Source: a bacterium (GTDB lineage: Bacteria > Chlamydiota > Chlamydiia > Chlamydiales > FEN-1388). Taken from it: a stretch of 7,136 nt of DNA. Below are positions 1-5,465 of the stretch, one piece after another (position 1 is the stretch's first letter; each line of letters begins with the position of its first letter). The notes under the pieces were generated by a model. The model was not told the DNA's origin, did no database searches, and saw nothing but the letters and a program-made list of their open reading frames with translations. The stretch is from the NCBI GenBank assembly GCA_021811115.1, contig JAJZPP010000028.1, forward strand, positions 1 through 7,136, read 5' to 3'. Position numbers and translations under genes: made by a program.

Positions 1-909
1 GTCCCCAACCCGAACACCTGCTACTTCGTGGTCTGTCACGAGAATTTCATCACACCTCGTCCCAGTCAGTACTGTGCCCCCATGAGATTCAATAACCTGT
101 TGTAAAGCATCTGCAAAGCATTTTCCACCCTGTTTTGGGAAATATCCACCATAGAGAAAATATGACAAACAGGCTCCCAAAGCATCACTAGAAGCTGTTT
201 CATCCGGCTTGGTTCCAATGTAGCCAAGTAGGGAACACAAAAATCTCTTCAATTCCACGTCGTGGAAATACTCATCGAGCTTGTGCTGATAGGTTACCTT
301 TTTCCAGTTTTCATACGTTGGATAGGAACCCTTTGGTTCTTTATGCCTCTCTCCCATCTCCTCAAAGGCTTTTTCTGCCTCATTGAAAAATGCAACGATC
401 TGGTGTTCTTCATCTGGAAACAGGTCTGAGAGTTGCTGCACCACATCATTTTTCGTGCCCGTAAGGGTGAGCTTTTTGCCCCCTAGAATATAGGTACGGG
501 TATTCAGGACAAACAGGTCGTCCTTCTTCAGATTCAGCCTATTGAGAAGCGTCCCTACGGCTCCTCGGTCGCATCCACTGATGTCATGGGCTCCGACAGG
601 GAACACAAACCCATCCCGCTGATATGATGTACAATAGCCTCCGACCTGAGGTTGCTGCTCAAGAAGCAGTACTTTGTATCCACTTTTGGCAAGCAGCGAT
701 CCGCATGATAAGCCCCCGATCCCTCCTCCGACCACAATAACGTCGTATTCATTTTTGGTTTTTGCGGCTGACGGGTCACTGGCAACAGCCCAATCACGCT
801 TTTCCGACACATCGGTCTTTGTTTTATTAAACGCTGTGCACCCGCTTGGAATCACTGACAAACAACACAAAAGGATGTACCCTAAAATGCTATGTACGGC
901 CTTTTTCAT
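1..909 (-). CDS. Exported FAD-dependent oxidoreductase, phytoene desaturase/carotenoid isomerase type (C-terminus outside window)
   Basis: The frame is open from ATG 909 to the left edge, giving 303 residues; families of this type usually have about 500, so roughly the last 200 are outside. Residues 1-24 (KK, then a hydrophobic run ending IPSGC) look like a secretion signal, possibly a lipoprotein signal, although proline at the -3 position is unusual for a lipobox. After a polar linker, residues 54-84 form an FAD-binding Rossmann fold (VVGGGIGGLSCG, closing acid E84), followed by the GG doublet 90-91 (VGGYCTS) typical of amine-oxidase/CrtI-like flavoproteins. Near the cut end, the segment YGGYFPKQGGKCFADAL matches the FAD-oxidoreductase pattern before the second part of the FAD domain. 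Substrate cannot be told. The start is supported by AAGGGA about 9 bases upstream, which overlaps the PadR stop. The 5-base gap indicates an operon with padR. No twin-arginine motif is seen, which is odd for an exported flavoprotein. The fold assignment is firm; export is an inference. Confidence 0.88.
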   Translation of the reverse strand, partial: MKKAVHSILGYILLCCLSVIPSGCTAFNKTKTDVSEKRDWAVASDPSAAKTKNEYDVIVVGGGIGGLSCGSLLAKSGYKVLLLEQQPQVGGYCTSYQRDGFVFPVGAHDISGCDRGAVGTLLNRLNLKKDDLFVLNTRTYILGGKKLTLTGTKNDVVQQLSDLFPDEEHQIVAFFNEAEKAFEEMGERHKEPKGSYPTYENWKKVTYQHKLDEYFHDVELKRFLCSLLGYIGTKPDETASSDALGACLSYFLYGGYFPKQGGKCFADALQQVIESHGGTVLTGTRCDEILVTDHEVAGVRVGD

Positions 910-914
910 AAAAA

Positions 915-1457
915 TTATCCCTTTTTAATAGCTTGTATAGATTCTTGACACCAGCGCAATTCAGCCTGTGCACGGTATATTCCATTTTTCAGACTTAAGC
1001 TCCAGTACAGATGATGTGGCGAAGTTGTGAGGGTGGCTAATTCTTTTTGAATCAAGAGAAACTGATCAAGTTTTTCTTTCACTCTCTTCTCTCGTTTCTG
1101 CAACAGCTGGACCGTGGTCGAGGGGGAAGCATTTTTCCCAAAAAACAACTTCAAGAGCTCTTCATCTCTTTGAATGTTTTTCCCCTCGATATCTTCTCCG
1201 AGCCATGTTTCGAGGGCTTCACGGCCAAGGTCTGTAATCGCATACAGGTGGCTTTCCTTTTTTCCTTTTTTCTGCTTCTCTTCGAGCACAATGAGGCGGT
1301 CATTCACAAGCTGGATCAACGCAGGATACAGCTGACCGTTGCTTTCAGACCAAAAGTGGCCGATAGTTTCGCCAATCATTTTTTTAATGTCGTATCCTGA
1401 CATAGGCTCAATAGTAAGAAGCCCCAAAATCACAAATTTCGTTTTTTGCTTTGTCAT
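915..1457 (-). CDS. PadR-family transcriptional regulator
   Basis: The protein has 180 residues. The N-terminal part (about 1-80) is a PadR winged helix: TKFVILGLLTIEPMSGYDIK, then a recognition-helix region FWSESNGQLYPALIQL, and a wing ending YAITDLGREAL. The rest (about 90-178), rich in Lys, Glu and Leu with an aromatic HHLYWSLSL patch, fits the helical C-terminal dimerisation domain of the longer PadR proteins. These proteins are usually repressors that sense small molecules and often control their own operon. I chose ATG 1457 over the upstream in-frame ATG at 1526. It has AGGTGA 5 bases before it, and the following MTKQKTKF is where the conserved domain begins; the extra 23 residues look unlike the family. 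The stop lies 5 bases before the flavoprotein start, so the two are translated as one unit. A palindrome that could be its operator lies in the promoter-like region near 2060. The ligand is unknown. Confidence 0.9.
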   Translation of the reverse strand: MTKQKTKFVILGLLTIEPMSGYDIKKMIGETIGHFWSESNGQLYPALIQLVNDRLIVLEEKQKKGKKESHLYAITDLGREALETWLGEDIEGKNIQRDEELLKLFFGKNASPSTTVQLLQKREKRVKEKLDQFLLIQKELATLTTSPHHLYWSLSLKNGIYRAQAELRWCQESIQAIKKG

Positions 1458-1511
1458 CTCACTCACCTGACTTTCAAACCATAGATGGTTATACGTCAAA
1501 ATACGCATTTC

Positions 1512-1534
1512 GCCCACGCAAAACAAACGTGGGC
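1512..1534 (-). repeat. Short inverted repeat upstream of padR
   Basis: A 7-bp perfect stem, GCCCACG / CGTGGGC, surrounds a 9-base loop 55 bases before the padR start. On the minus strand it is followed by a T-poor sequence, so it is not a convincing terminator. It could be a weak leader hairpin or a protein-binding site. Role not known. Confidence 0.45.
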
Positions 1535-1705
1535 AAGGTCCTCTCGGTTAGAAGTCCAAAAATACCTCACTCATGAGGCTTGTCTCCCACGCTTCTTACC
1601 TCCAGAAAGAGCGCTTGAGACACATCCACTTCAGAAAGAATCGGCCTCGACCGGCCCCTCAGGTCCCACAGATCAGTTAGGGATCCAATACCGACTCTAT
1701 AAATT

Positions 1706-1777
1706 CTAACGTATGTACGTCATAGAAGAGTCCTCACGTGAGGACTCCATACATCCAGAAACACTCTTTGTTGTCAT
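1706..1777 (-). CDS. Possible 23-residue leader peptide or broken small gene
   Basis: ATG 1777 is preceded by AGGAG with a 6-base spacer, as good a ribosome-binding site as any in the window. The frame encodes 23 residues beginning MTTKSVSGCMESS and stops at 1706. It follows the stop of the upstream small frame by 16 bases and lies in the same proposed transcript as padR. If one base is skipped near 1720, another frame stays open to 1567, which would give about 70 residues, close to the size of the preceding small frame. I do not recognise the sequence. It contains the perfect palindrome at 1728-1747, so its composition may reflect that element and not protein selection. Either a translated leader or a decayed gene is possible. 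Confidence 0.3.
   Translation of the reverse strand: MTTKSVSGCMESSREDSSMTYIR
1728..1747. repeat. Perfect 20-bp palindrome
   Basis: The sequence gagtcctcacgtgaggactc is its own reverse complement, with no mismatch. As RNA it can fold into an 8-bp stem with a 4-base loop on either strand. No T-tract follows on either side, so it is not an intrinsic terminator. It lies inside the 23-codon frame of the minus-strand leader. A dimeric regulator site or a transcript-processing hairpin are the likeliest explanations. Confidence 0.7.
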
Positions 1778-1793
1778 AATTATCTCCTAAATA

Positions 1794-2008
1794 TTATTTG
1801 GTGAGTCTCACATTGTAGCTAATCGGCACTGAGCGAACCTGGTCGAGTGTCCAGCCTCCTTGCCTTGCAAGAACATCAAATTCACTCAGCTCTCTCGGGT
1901 GGACGGAAAAACGGCTCCCTACGAAAGTCTGGCGATCGGCCCGGATAATTGAACCGACAATACAGGATACATGAGGACTGATGTATCAGCCTGAGTCAGT
2001 GTGGACAT
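1794..2008 (-). pseudogene. Small unidentified gene, apparently frameshifted
   Basis: ATG 2008 has an AGGAG site with a 7-base spacer and is the first start after the proposed promoter. Read from this ATG the frame stops at 1919 after 29 codons (MSTLTQADTS...). The -1 frame, open from about 1989 to the stop at 1794, encodes a more protein-like run including VGSRFSVHPRELSEFDV, then GGWTLDQVRSVP, ending NVRLTK, but it has no start codon of its own. Joining the two requires one extra base (or a -1 slip) between about 1990 and 1920 and gives about 71 residues. No canonical slippery heptamer is evident in the overlap, so a decayed gene or a sequencing error is more likely than programmed frameshifting. 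I do not recognise the family. It is placed first in the proposed padR operon. Confidence 0.4.
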
Positions 2009-2056
2009 AATATAGCTCCTGAATAAAAGTTAAAAACGCTCGGAAAAGCATAGTTA

Positions 2057-2086
2057 ACTATATGTCTGAAAGACATATGTTGTCCA
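2057..2086 (-). promoter_or_regulatory. Candidate promoter for the small-ORF/padR/flavoprotein unit
   Basis: Read on the minus strand, TGGACA (2086-2081) and TATAGT (2062-2057) are separated by 18 bases, a close match to -35 and -10 boxes of the main sigma factor. Initiation would fall near 2050, leaving a leader of about 40 bases before the ATG at 2008 with its AGGAG site. No other good promoter is seen between here and padR. Confidence 0.5.
2060..2078. promoter_or_regulatory. Palindromic operator candidate inside the promoter spacer
   Basis: The inverted repeat ATATGTCT-GAA-AGACATAT (8-bp arms, 3-base centre) fills the spacer between the candidate -35 and -10 boxes. A second small palindrome, tagttaacta (2051-2060), overlaps the -10 box. 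PadR-type repressors commonly recognise ATGT and ACAT half-sites about 8 bases apart; here the spacing is 7. The position and half-sites suggest autorepression by the downstream PadR protein. That is an inference. Confidence 0.5.
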
Positions 2087-2120
2087 CACAAAAATTCTCA
2101 ATGATGGTTGCGAAAGAAAT

Positions 2121-2161
2121 GTTTTTGTGAGTTTTTGGCCAAAAATAAACGTTTTTGTGAG
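2121..2161. repeat. Direct repeats and palindrome upstream of the Fic gene
   Basis: The 11-mer gtttttgtgag occurs at 2121-2131 and 2151-2161, 30 bases apart, close to three helical turns. Between the copies lies the perfect 14-bp palindrome tttttggccaaaaa (2132-2145). The stretch is in the 232-base gap between the divergent units. It could be a regulatory region for the Fic gene, but no clear promoter boxes are seen with it. Confidence 0.45.
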
Positions 2162-2240
2162 AAAATAGGCAAGAAGACGCTCTCATGGATGAGCAGAACG
2201 AAAGGGCAGGTTGAATTGTTAAGAAAATCAATCACGTCAT

Positions 2241-3206
2241 TTGCAAGGGACTATAGCAAGACAAACGGTGGCTCAGTTTGATCCCAGACTTATTGAACGT
2301 GCCATGAGATACCTCTACACAAAAGAGACTATTTGCTCGTGGGAAATAGAGAGAGAAAAACCTGACAAGGCACGACTGGCTCGTTTCACCGCTCTGCTTC
2401 AGAAAGCTGACGGAGTCGGCCCCCTTTCCCAAGAGACTCTCGTCGCTCTACAGAAGGAGATCGTCGATCCCCGTTTCGCTCTTCAAACGTATCGAGACTT
2501 CCAAAACTATGTTGGCGAAGAGCCTGCCTTAGGGCAACTCATCGTGCACTATATCCCTCCAAAGCCAGAAGATGTACTTTTTCTCATGGATGAGCTGGTG
2601 ACGTGTTACGAGCGCATGGTTACATCCGCTGTCCATCCTGCCGTGGCAGCCGCCATACTGGCCTTTCAGTTTGTCTTTATCCATCCTTTCTGGGGTGGCA
2701 ATGGGAGGACGCATCGGTTTCTGATTCACTACGCATTGCGACGAGCCGGATTCACTCCGCCTGGCATCGTTTTCCCAGTCTCAGCAACCATACTTCGAGA
2801 ACCAAGAAAATATGACATCATTCTCGAACTCTTCTCAAAACCATTGATGGAACTGATCACAGACTACCATGTTGAGACTTCAGGGAAAATGGAGGTGATG
2901 CAACAAACGAGAGAATTGTACCAATTTTTAGACTATACCCCCTACTCAGAATACCTCTTTGAATGTATCGAGCGCACGATAACGACAGACTTTCGTTCAG
3001 AGCTCCAATTTCTTCAAGACTACGATGCCGCAAAAGAGCAGATAAAAGAAATAGTTGATATGCCAGATCAGCAAATCGATCTCTTTATTCGTTGTATTCG
3101 TCAAAATGGTGGAAAACTCTCCTCAAGGAAGAGACAACAGTACTTCTCCATGCTATCGGATGATGAGATCACGCAAATGGAACAAAAGATTGCATTTCAC
3201 GATTGA
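2241..3206 (+). CDS. Fic-domain protein (AMPylation/NMP-transfer family) with degenerate catalytic motif; N-terminus uncertain
   Basis: Fic enzymes usually transfer AMP or another nucleotide moiety to a protein hydroxyl. The Fic core lies at about residues 100-210. Its signature at 148-159 reads HPFWGGNGRTHR: the catalytic His148 and the phosphate-binding GNGR are kept, but the Asp/Glu expected at 152 is Gly (GGT at 2694-2696). An inhibitory-helix-like motif SWEIE (33-37) precedes the core, as in Fic proteins with an N-terminal self-inhibitor, but Arg38 replaces the usual Gly/Asn. The C-terminal region (about 270-315, GGKLSSRKR...LSDDEI) looks like an intact helical or winged-helix tail. The start is poor: TTG 2241 has no ribosome-binding site, the first ATG is residue 22 (2304), and a stop lies just upstream at 2220-2222. 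An N-terminal truncation or upstream frameshift is therefore possible. The caspase-like gene follows 58 bases downstream. Confidence 0.88.
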   Translation: MQGTIARQTVAQFDPRLIERAMRYLYTKETICSWEIEREKPDKARLARFTALLQKADGVGPLSQETLVALQKEIVDPRFALQTYRDFQNYVGEEPALGQLIVHYIPPKPEDVLFLMDELVTCYERMVTSAVHPAVAAAILAFQFVFIHPFWGGNGRTHRFLIHYALRRAGFTPPGIVFPVSATILREPRKYDIILELFSKPLMELITDYHVETSGKMEVMQQTRELYQFLDYTPYSEYLFECIERTITTDFRSELQFLQDYDAAKEQIKEIVDMPDQQIDLFIRCIRQNGGKLSSRKRQQYFSMLSDDEITQMEQKIAFHD

Positions 3207-3264
3207 CAGAAGGGTTGAGGAACGAGTACGTTTAGTCAGTTTCCAAAGAGAAGGAGGTTGACTT

Positions 3265-4056
3265 ATGTCGCCAAAGTGGTTTTTACTCTTAGGAATATGC
3301 CTTCAGAGCTTCCTTGTGGCATGGGATCGCCCTACCACGTTACATGCCCTCATCATCAAGAATACGTCAGAACCCAATGGCAAAATCGCTTCCACCGCTG
3401 ATGCCAACCGCATGACAGAACTGCTACAAGCCATCAGTCGCAAGGGGAAGCTGCAGCTCAAGCTGACTTCTCTCGATATCAACCGGCTTGGGCCCTCGAC
3501 ATTTGAGTCTTGGATCCGCTCCATCAAAAAAAATAGCGTCGTCTTCATGTACTATTCAGGGGCTCCTCGCAAATCGTCCGAAAAGACAGACTGGCCATCC
3601 ATTACCTTCCACGGCTGTATGTGCCAGTGGGGCCACCCTCTTTCCCAAGAGCGATTTACGAAGCGAATCCTCAAGCAAGACCCAAAACTGGCCATTGTGC
3701 TCTTTGATTGCTATACAAAGCCGCTTTCAACCAGCCATCATCTCTCAACGCCGGGGTGCTTCAAAGGCAGGCTCCCCAACGTCAAGGCGCTCTTCCTGCG
3801 AAACAAAGGGTACATCATGGCCGCTTCCGTTCCTGAGAACGGTTGTTTCGCCTGCTCGACGACCCATGAACCGCTTGGAGGGGTCTTTACGACTAAATTT
3901 CTCAGCGGACTTCACCATGTCGCAAAATCCCCCGGGAGTGCCTGGAGCAACATGACCCACGTCATGTATGGGTGCGCCGGCTGCAGCGCTTCCGGCGTTC
4001 GGAAACACTTTGCCTTCAACATCACATCGGAAGTGCCCTGTCACCATTACCGCTGA
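3265..4056 (+). CDS. Exported caspase-fold (peptidase C14-like) protein with altered catalytic residues
   Basis: 263 residues. The start is fixed by AAGGAGG (3251-3257), 7 bases before ATG. Residues 5-20 form a hydrophobic segment after one Lys and suggest export or an N-terminal anchor. The rest follows the caspase/metacaspase p20 order: a first strand LHALIIKN (26-33), an ADANRMTELL helix (45-54), VVFMYYSG (92-99), AIVLFDC (143-149), then YIMAASVPENG and GGVFTTKFLSGL (204-215). In active members YYSG is followed by HG with the catalytic His, and the nucleophile lies in DxCHSG. Here the first is YYSGAP and the second DCYTKP, so the His is missing and Cys149 is at best shifted by one. It is probably a pseudoenzyme or has a rearranged site. 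Ten cysteines, several in CxC or CxxC pairs (118/120, 193/196, 236/239), suggest disulphides or metal binding outside the cytoplasm. It is probably co-transcribed with the Fic gene, although a consensus TTGACA at 3203-3208 could begin its own weak promoter. Confidence 0.7.
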   Translation: MSPKWFLLLGICLQSFLVAWDRPTTLHALIIKNTSEPNGKIASTADANRMTELLQAISRKGKLQLKLTSLDINRLGPSTFESWIRSIKKNSVVFMYYSGAPRKSSEKTDWPSITFHGCMCQWGHPLSQERFTKRILKQDPKLAIVLFDCYTKPLSTSHHLSTPGCFKGRLPNVKALFLRNKGYIMAASVPENGCFACSTTHEPLGGVFTTKFLSGLHHVAKSPGSAWSNMTHVMYGCAGCSASGVRKHFAFNITSEVPCHHYR

Positions 4057-4247
4057 TGACTGTATGGGTTTTAATTCTAAACAGGTTCAACCAAGGCAAG
4101 ATCATAATGGTAATGTTTTGGATGCGACATTTGCACGTCCTCTTTTGAACATTTAACAACACAGCGCCTGAAACATGGGTGTCAGCTCGTTTTTCACGGA
4201 ATCTGAAAGCTGAATAATTAACAATTCGGAAGTAGAGGAATTAACAA
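4057..4247 (+). other. Gap with no recognisable gene
   Basis: No reading frame with a ribosome-binding site is seen. A weak stem (CTGA / TCAG) near 4168-4192 followed by CGTTTTT could be a poor terminator for the upstream gene, but the stem is too short to call. The last bases (4234-4239, AGAGGA) form the ribosome-binding site of the next short frame. Confidence 0.5.
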
Positions 4248-4403
4248 ATGGTGCCCCCATCCCAAACAACGTTGAGAAACTCCTTTTGTACTTTGTCCAT
4301 CGGCCTGCTCTTTTCATCAGCGCAGAGCGCTAGCGCGCAAGAGAGGCGCAGAGTACGCGGAGAAAAATTTCTCCGCGCACTCTGTGCCTCTACTCGTGCG
4401 TAA
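4248..4403 (+). pseudogene. Signal-peptide ORF ending inside a palindromic repeat (probable remnant of an exported protein gene)
   Basis: ATG 4248 follows AGAGGA with an 8-base spacer. The 51-residue product starts MVPPSQTTLR, has a hydrophobic run CTLSIGLLFSSA, and then ASAQ (28-31), a typical signal-peptidase cleavage site, so about 30 residues form a credible secretion signal. What follows is 20 residues of Arg-rich sequence encoded entirely by the nested palindrome (4309-4426), ending at TAA 4401. The 3' end of the signal-coding part is itself the outer arm of that palindrome. The simplest reading is a gene for an exported protein interrupted by a repeat element, with its mature part lost or left as unrecognisable sequence downstream. 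A genuine very short secreted peptide is possible but less likely. Confidence 0.45.
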
Positions 4404-4426
4404 GCACCTCTGCGCTGATGAAAAGA
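4309..4426. repeat. 118-bp nested palindromic element
   Basis: The outer arms, 4309-4327 and 4408-4426, are perfect 19-bp inverted copies (core CATCAGCGCAGAG). The inner arms, 4343-4365 and 4368-4390, match at 21 of 23 positions around a 2-base centre and include GCGCAGAGT and CGCGGAGAAA. A further 10-bp palindrome, gcgctagcgc, lies at 4327-4336. The whole can fold as a long cruciform or RNA hairpin. The inner core resembles the GAGGCGCAGAG-type intergenic repeats I recall from many unrelated bacterial genomes, so a miniature mobile or REP-like element is likely. No target-site duplication was found around it. Confidence 0.75.
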
Positions 4427-4682
4427 TGCAAACTTGTGGTGCGCGAATCCGCCGATTACCGCAACTTTATGAGACGTTGCTGCGTATCAGGCATATCATT
4501 CATATCATGGATTCTTTGTTATTAGAATAAGGACCTGTTTTTGATCGATCGAAGGAAAGAGGCTTTGACGCAACCACAATGTTCACTTTTTGAGCGGAAG
4601 CAGTATAGAAGTCTTAGGAATGGACTTCTGCGCAACAATCTTGTATATATCAACGCAAAGCAAAAATGGGTATAAAGGTTAC
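4404..4682 (+). other. Intergenic leader of the solute-binding lipoprotein gene
   Basis: After the right arm of the palindrome no gene with a ribosome-binding site is seen. Frames stay open for about 30 codons (for example ATG 4426 to TAA 4530) and could be decayed coding sequence, without recognisable similarity. A weak promoter pair, TTCACT (4582-4587) and TATAGA (4604-4609) with a 16-base spacer, lies about 75 bases before the lipoprotein start. AAAGG at 4674-4678 is the likely ribosome-binding site. Confidence 0.35.
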
Positions 4683-5465
4683 ATGAACCGTCTTCTACCA
4701 GTCCTTCTCTCCCTTTTGGTTGCTGCCCTCTTTGTCACCGGCTGCACCATGTGCCGGAGAATGCCCCAAAAAACCTACATCATTGCCTACCCAACTCGCT
4801 GGCAAAATATCCCCCTTTACGGCACTGAACAGAGCGTGACCGGCTTCACATCGGATCTCATGTATGAGATTGCCAAAAAGATGGGATTGAAGATTCAGCT
4901 CATTTCAGCCGATCAAGAAACCTTCCCAGCCTTACTCGAAAGCGGAGCTGTTGACGGCGTGTTGGCCGCCATTCCCCGAAACACGATGACGGAACAGTTT
5001 TACGAGTTTTCCAACGCGTACTTTGTGAGTGGAGCTGTTCTCGTAGTATCAACCTCCTCCCCATACACAAAGAGCGACCAACCGGATAGTGTTGAGATCG
5101 GCTTTGAGCGATCGGAGGGGAGTGAAATCATCGCCGGAGCCAAGCCAACCTGGCTCCTCCGCCCGTATGATACGGCCCCAAGAGCATTGGAAGACCTCAT
5201 TTCAGGAAAATTGGATGGCGTTATCTTGAACTTCGTCAATGCGAGCCGACTGACACGATCCCTCTTCCGCACGCAAGTCAAGATCCTTTACCCGCCGCTC
5301 GTCACCCAAAACGTCTACCTGGCTGTCCAACGGGGGAAAAACCACCAGCTCATCGAGCTCTTCAATGAGGGCGTCCAAAAGTACGTCAAAAGTGGCGAAT
5401 ATAAAGAGCTCCTCAACTACTGGGGCATTGAAAGCGAGCTGACTAACTGGCCCCATACGAAGTAA
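4683..5465 (+). CDS. Amino-acid-type ABC transporter solute-binding lipoprotein (SBP family 3)
   Basis: 260 residues, normal for the family (about 240-270). Residues 1-21 form a lipoprotein signal: MNR, a hydrophobic run, then lipobox VTGC with Cys21 as the acylated residue. The mature part has the two-lobe order of periplasmic family 3 binding proteins: a first strand YIIAYPTRW (32-40), GFTSDLMYEIAKKMGLKI (54-71), DGVLAAIPR (91-99) with the Arg that usually binds the ligand carboxylate, FYEFSNAYFVSG, a hinge, a second lobe with GKLDGVILN (175-183), and the closing helix YVKSGEYKELLNYWGI (234-249). ATG 4683 is preferred to the upstream ATG at 4590 because the signal peptide begins there and AAAGG lies 4 bases before it. 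No permease or ATPase gene is adjacent, so it is an orphan here. The ligand cannot be predicted beyond a likely amino acid or small polar solute. Its last codons are part of the 21-nt duplication shared with the glgP end. Confidence 0.9.
   Translation: MNRLLPVLLSLLVAALFVTGCTMCRRMPQKTYIIAYPTRWQNIPLYGTEQSVTGFTSDLMYEIAKKMGLKIQLISADQETFPALLESGAVDGVLAAIPRNTMTEQFYEFSNAYFVSGAVLVVSTSSPYTKSDQPDSVEIGFERSEGSEIIAGAKPTWLLRPYDTAPRALEDLISGKLDGVILNFVNASRLTRSLFRTQVKILYPPLVTQNVYLAVQRGKNHQLIELFNEGVQKYVKSGEYKELLNYWGIESELTNWPHTK

Noticed and set aside
1471..1499. TTGACG (minus strand, 1499-1494) as -35 of a separate padR promoter, with the small palindrome 1477-1490 as operator
   Set aside because: The -10 position would read TGAAAG, a poor match, and the start site would fall between the ribosome-binding site and the ATG.
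1458..1526. Upstream in-frame ATG at 1526 as padR start
   Set aside because: The 23 extra residues do not resemble a PadR N-terminus, while ATG 1457 has a good ribosome-binding site and begins the conserved domain.
1920..1990. Programmed -1 frameshift in the first small frame
   Set aside because: No canonical slippery heptamer with a following hairpin is present in the overlap between the two frames; a simple indel explains it as well.
4309..4426. CRISPR array or tRNA in the repeat-rich intergenic region
   Set aside because: The repeats are inverted and nested, not regularly spaced direct repeats, and no cloverleaf or cas gene is seen.
4426..4530. 34-codon frame after the palindrome, starting ATG 4426
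   Set aside because: There is no ribosome-binding site, the start lies at the palindrome edge, and other frames are equally open, so coding is not supported.
4590..4682. N-terminal extension of the binding protein from ATG 4590
   Set aside because: It would place 31 residues before an obvious lipoprotein signal peptide, and no ribosome-binding site precedes it.
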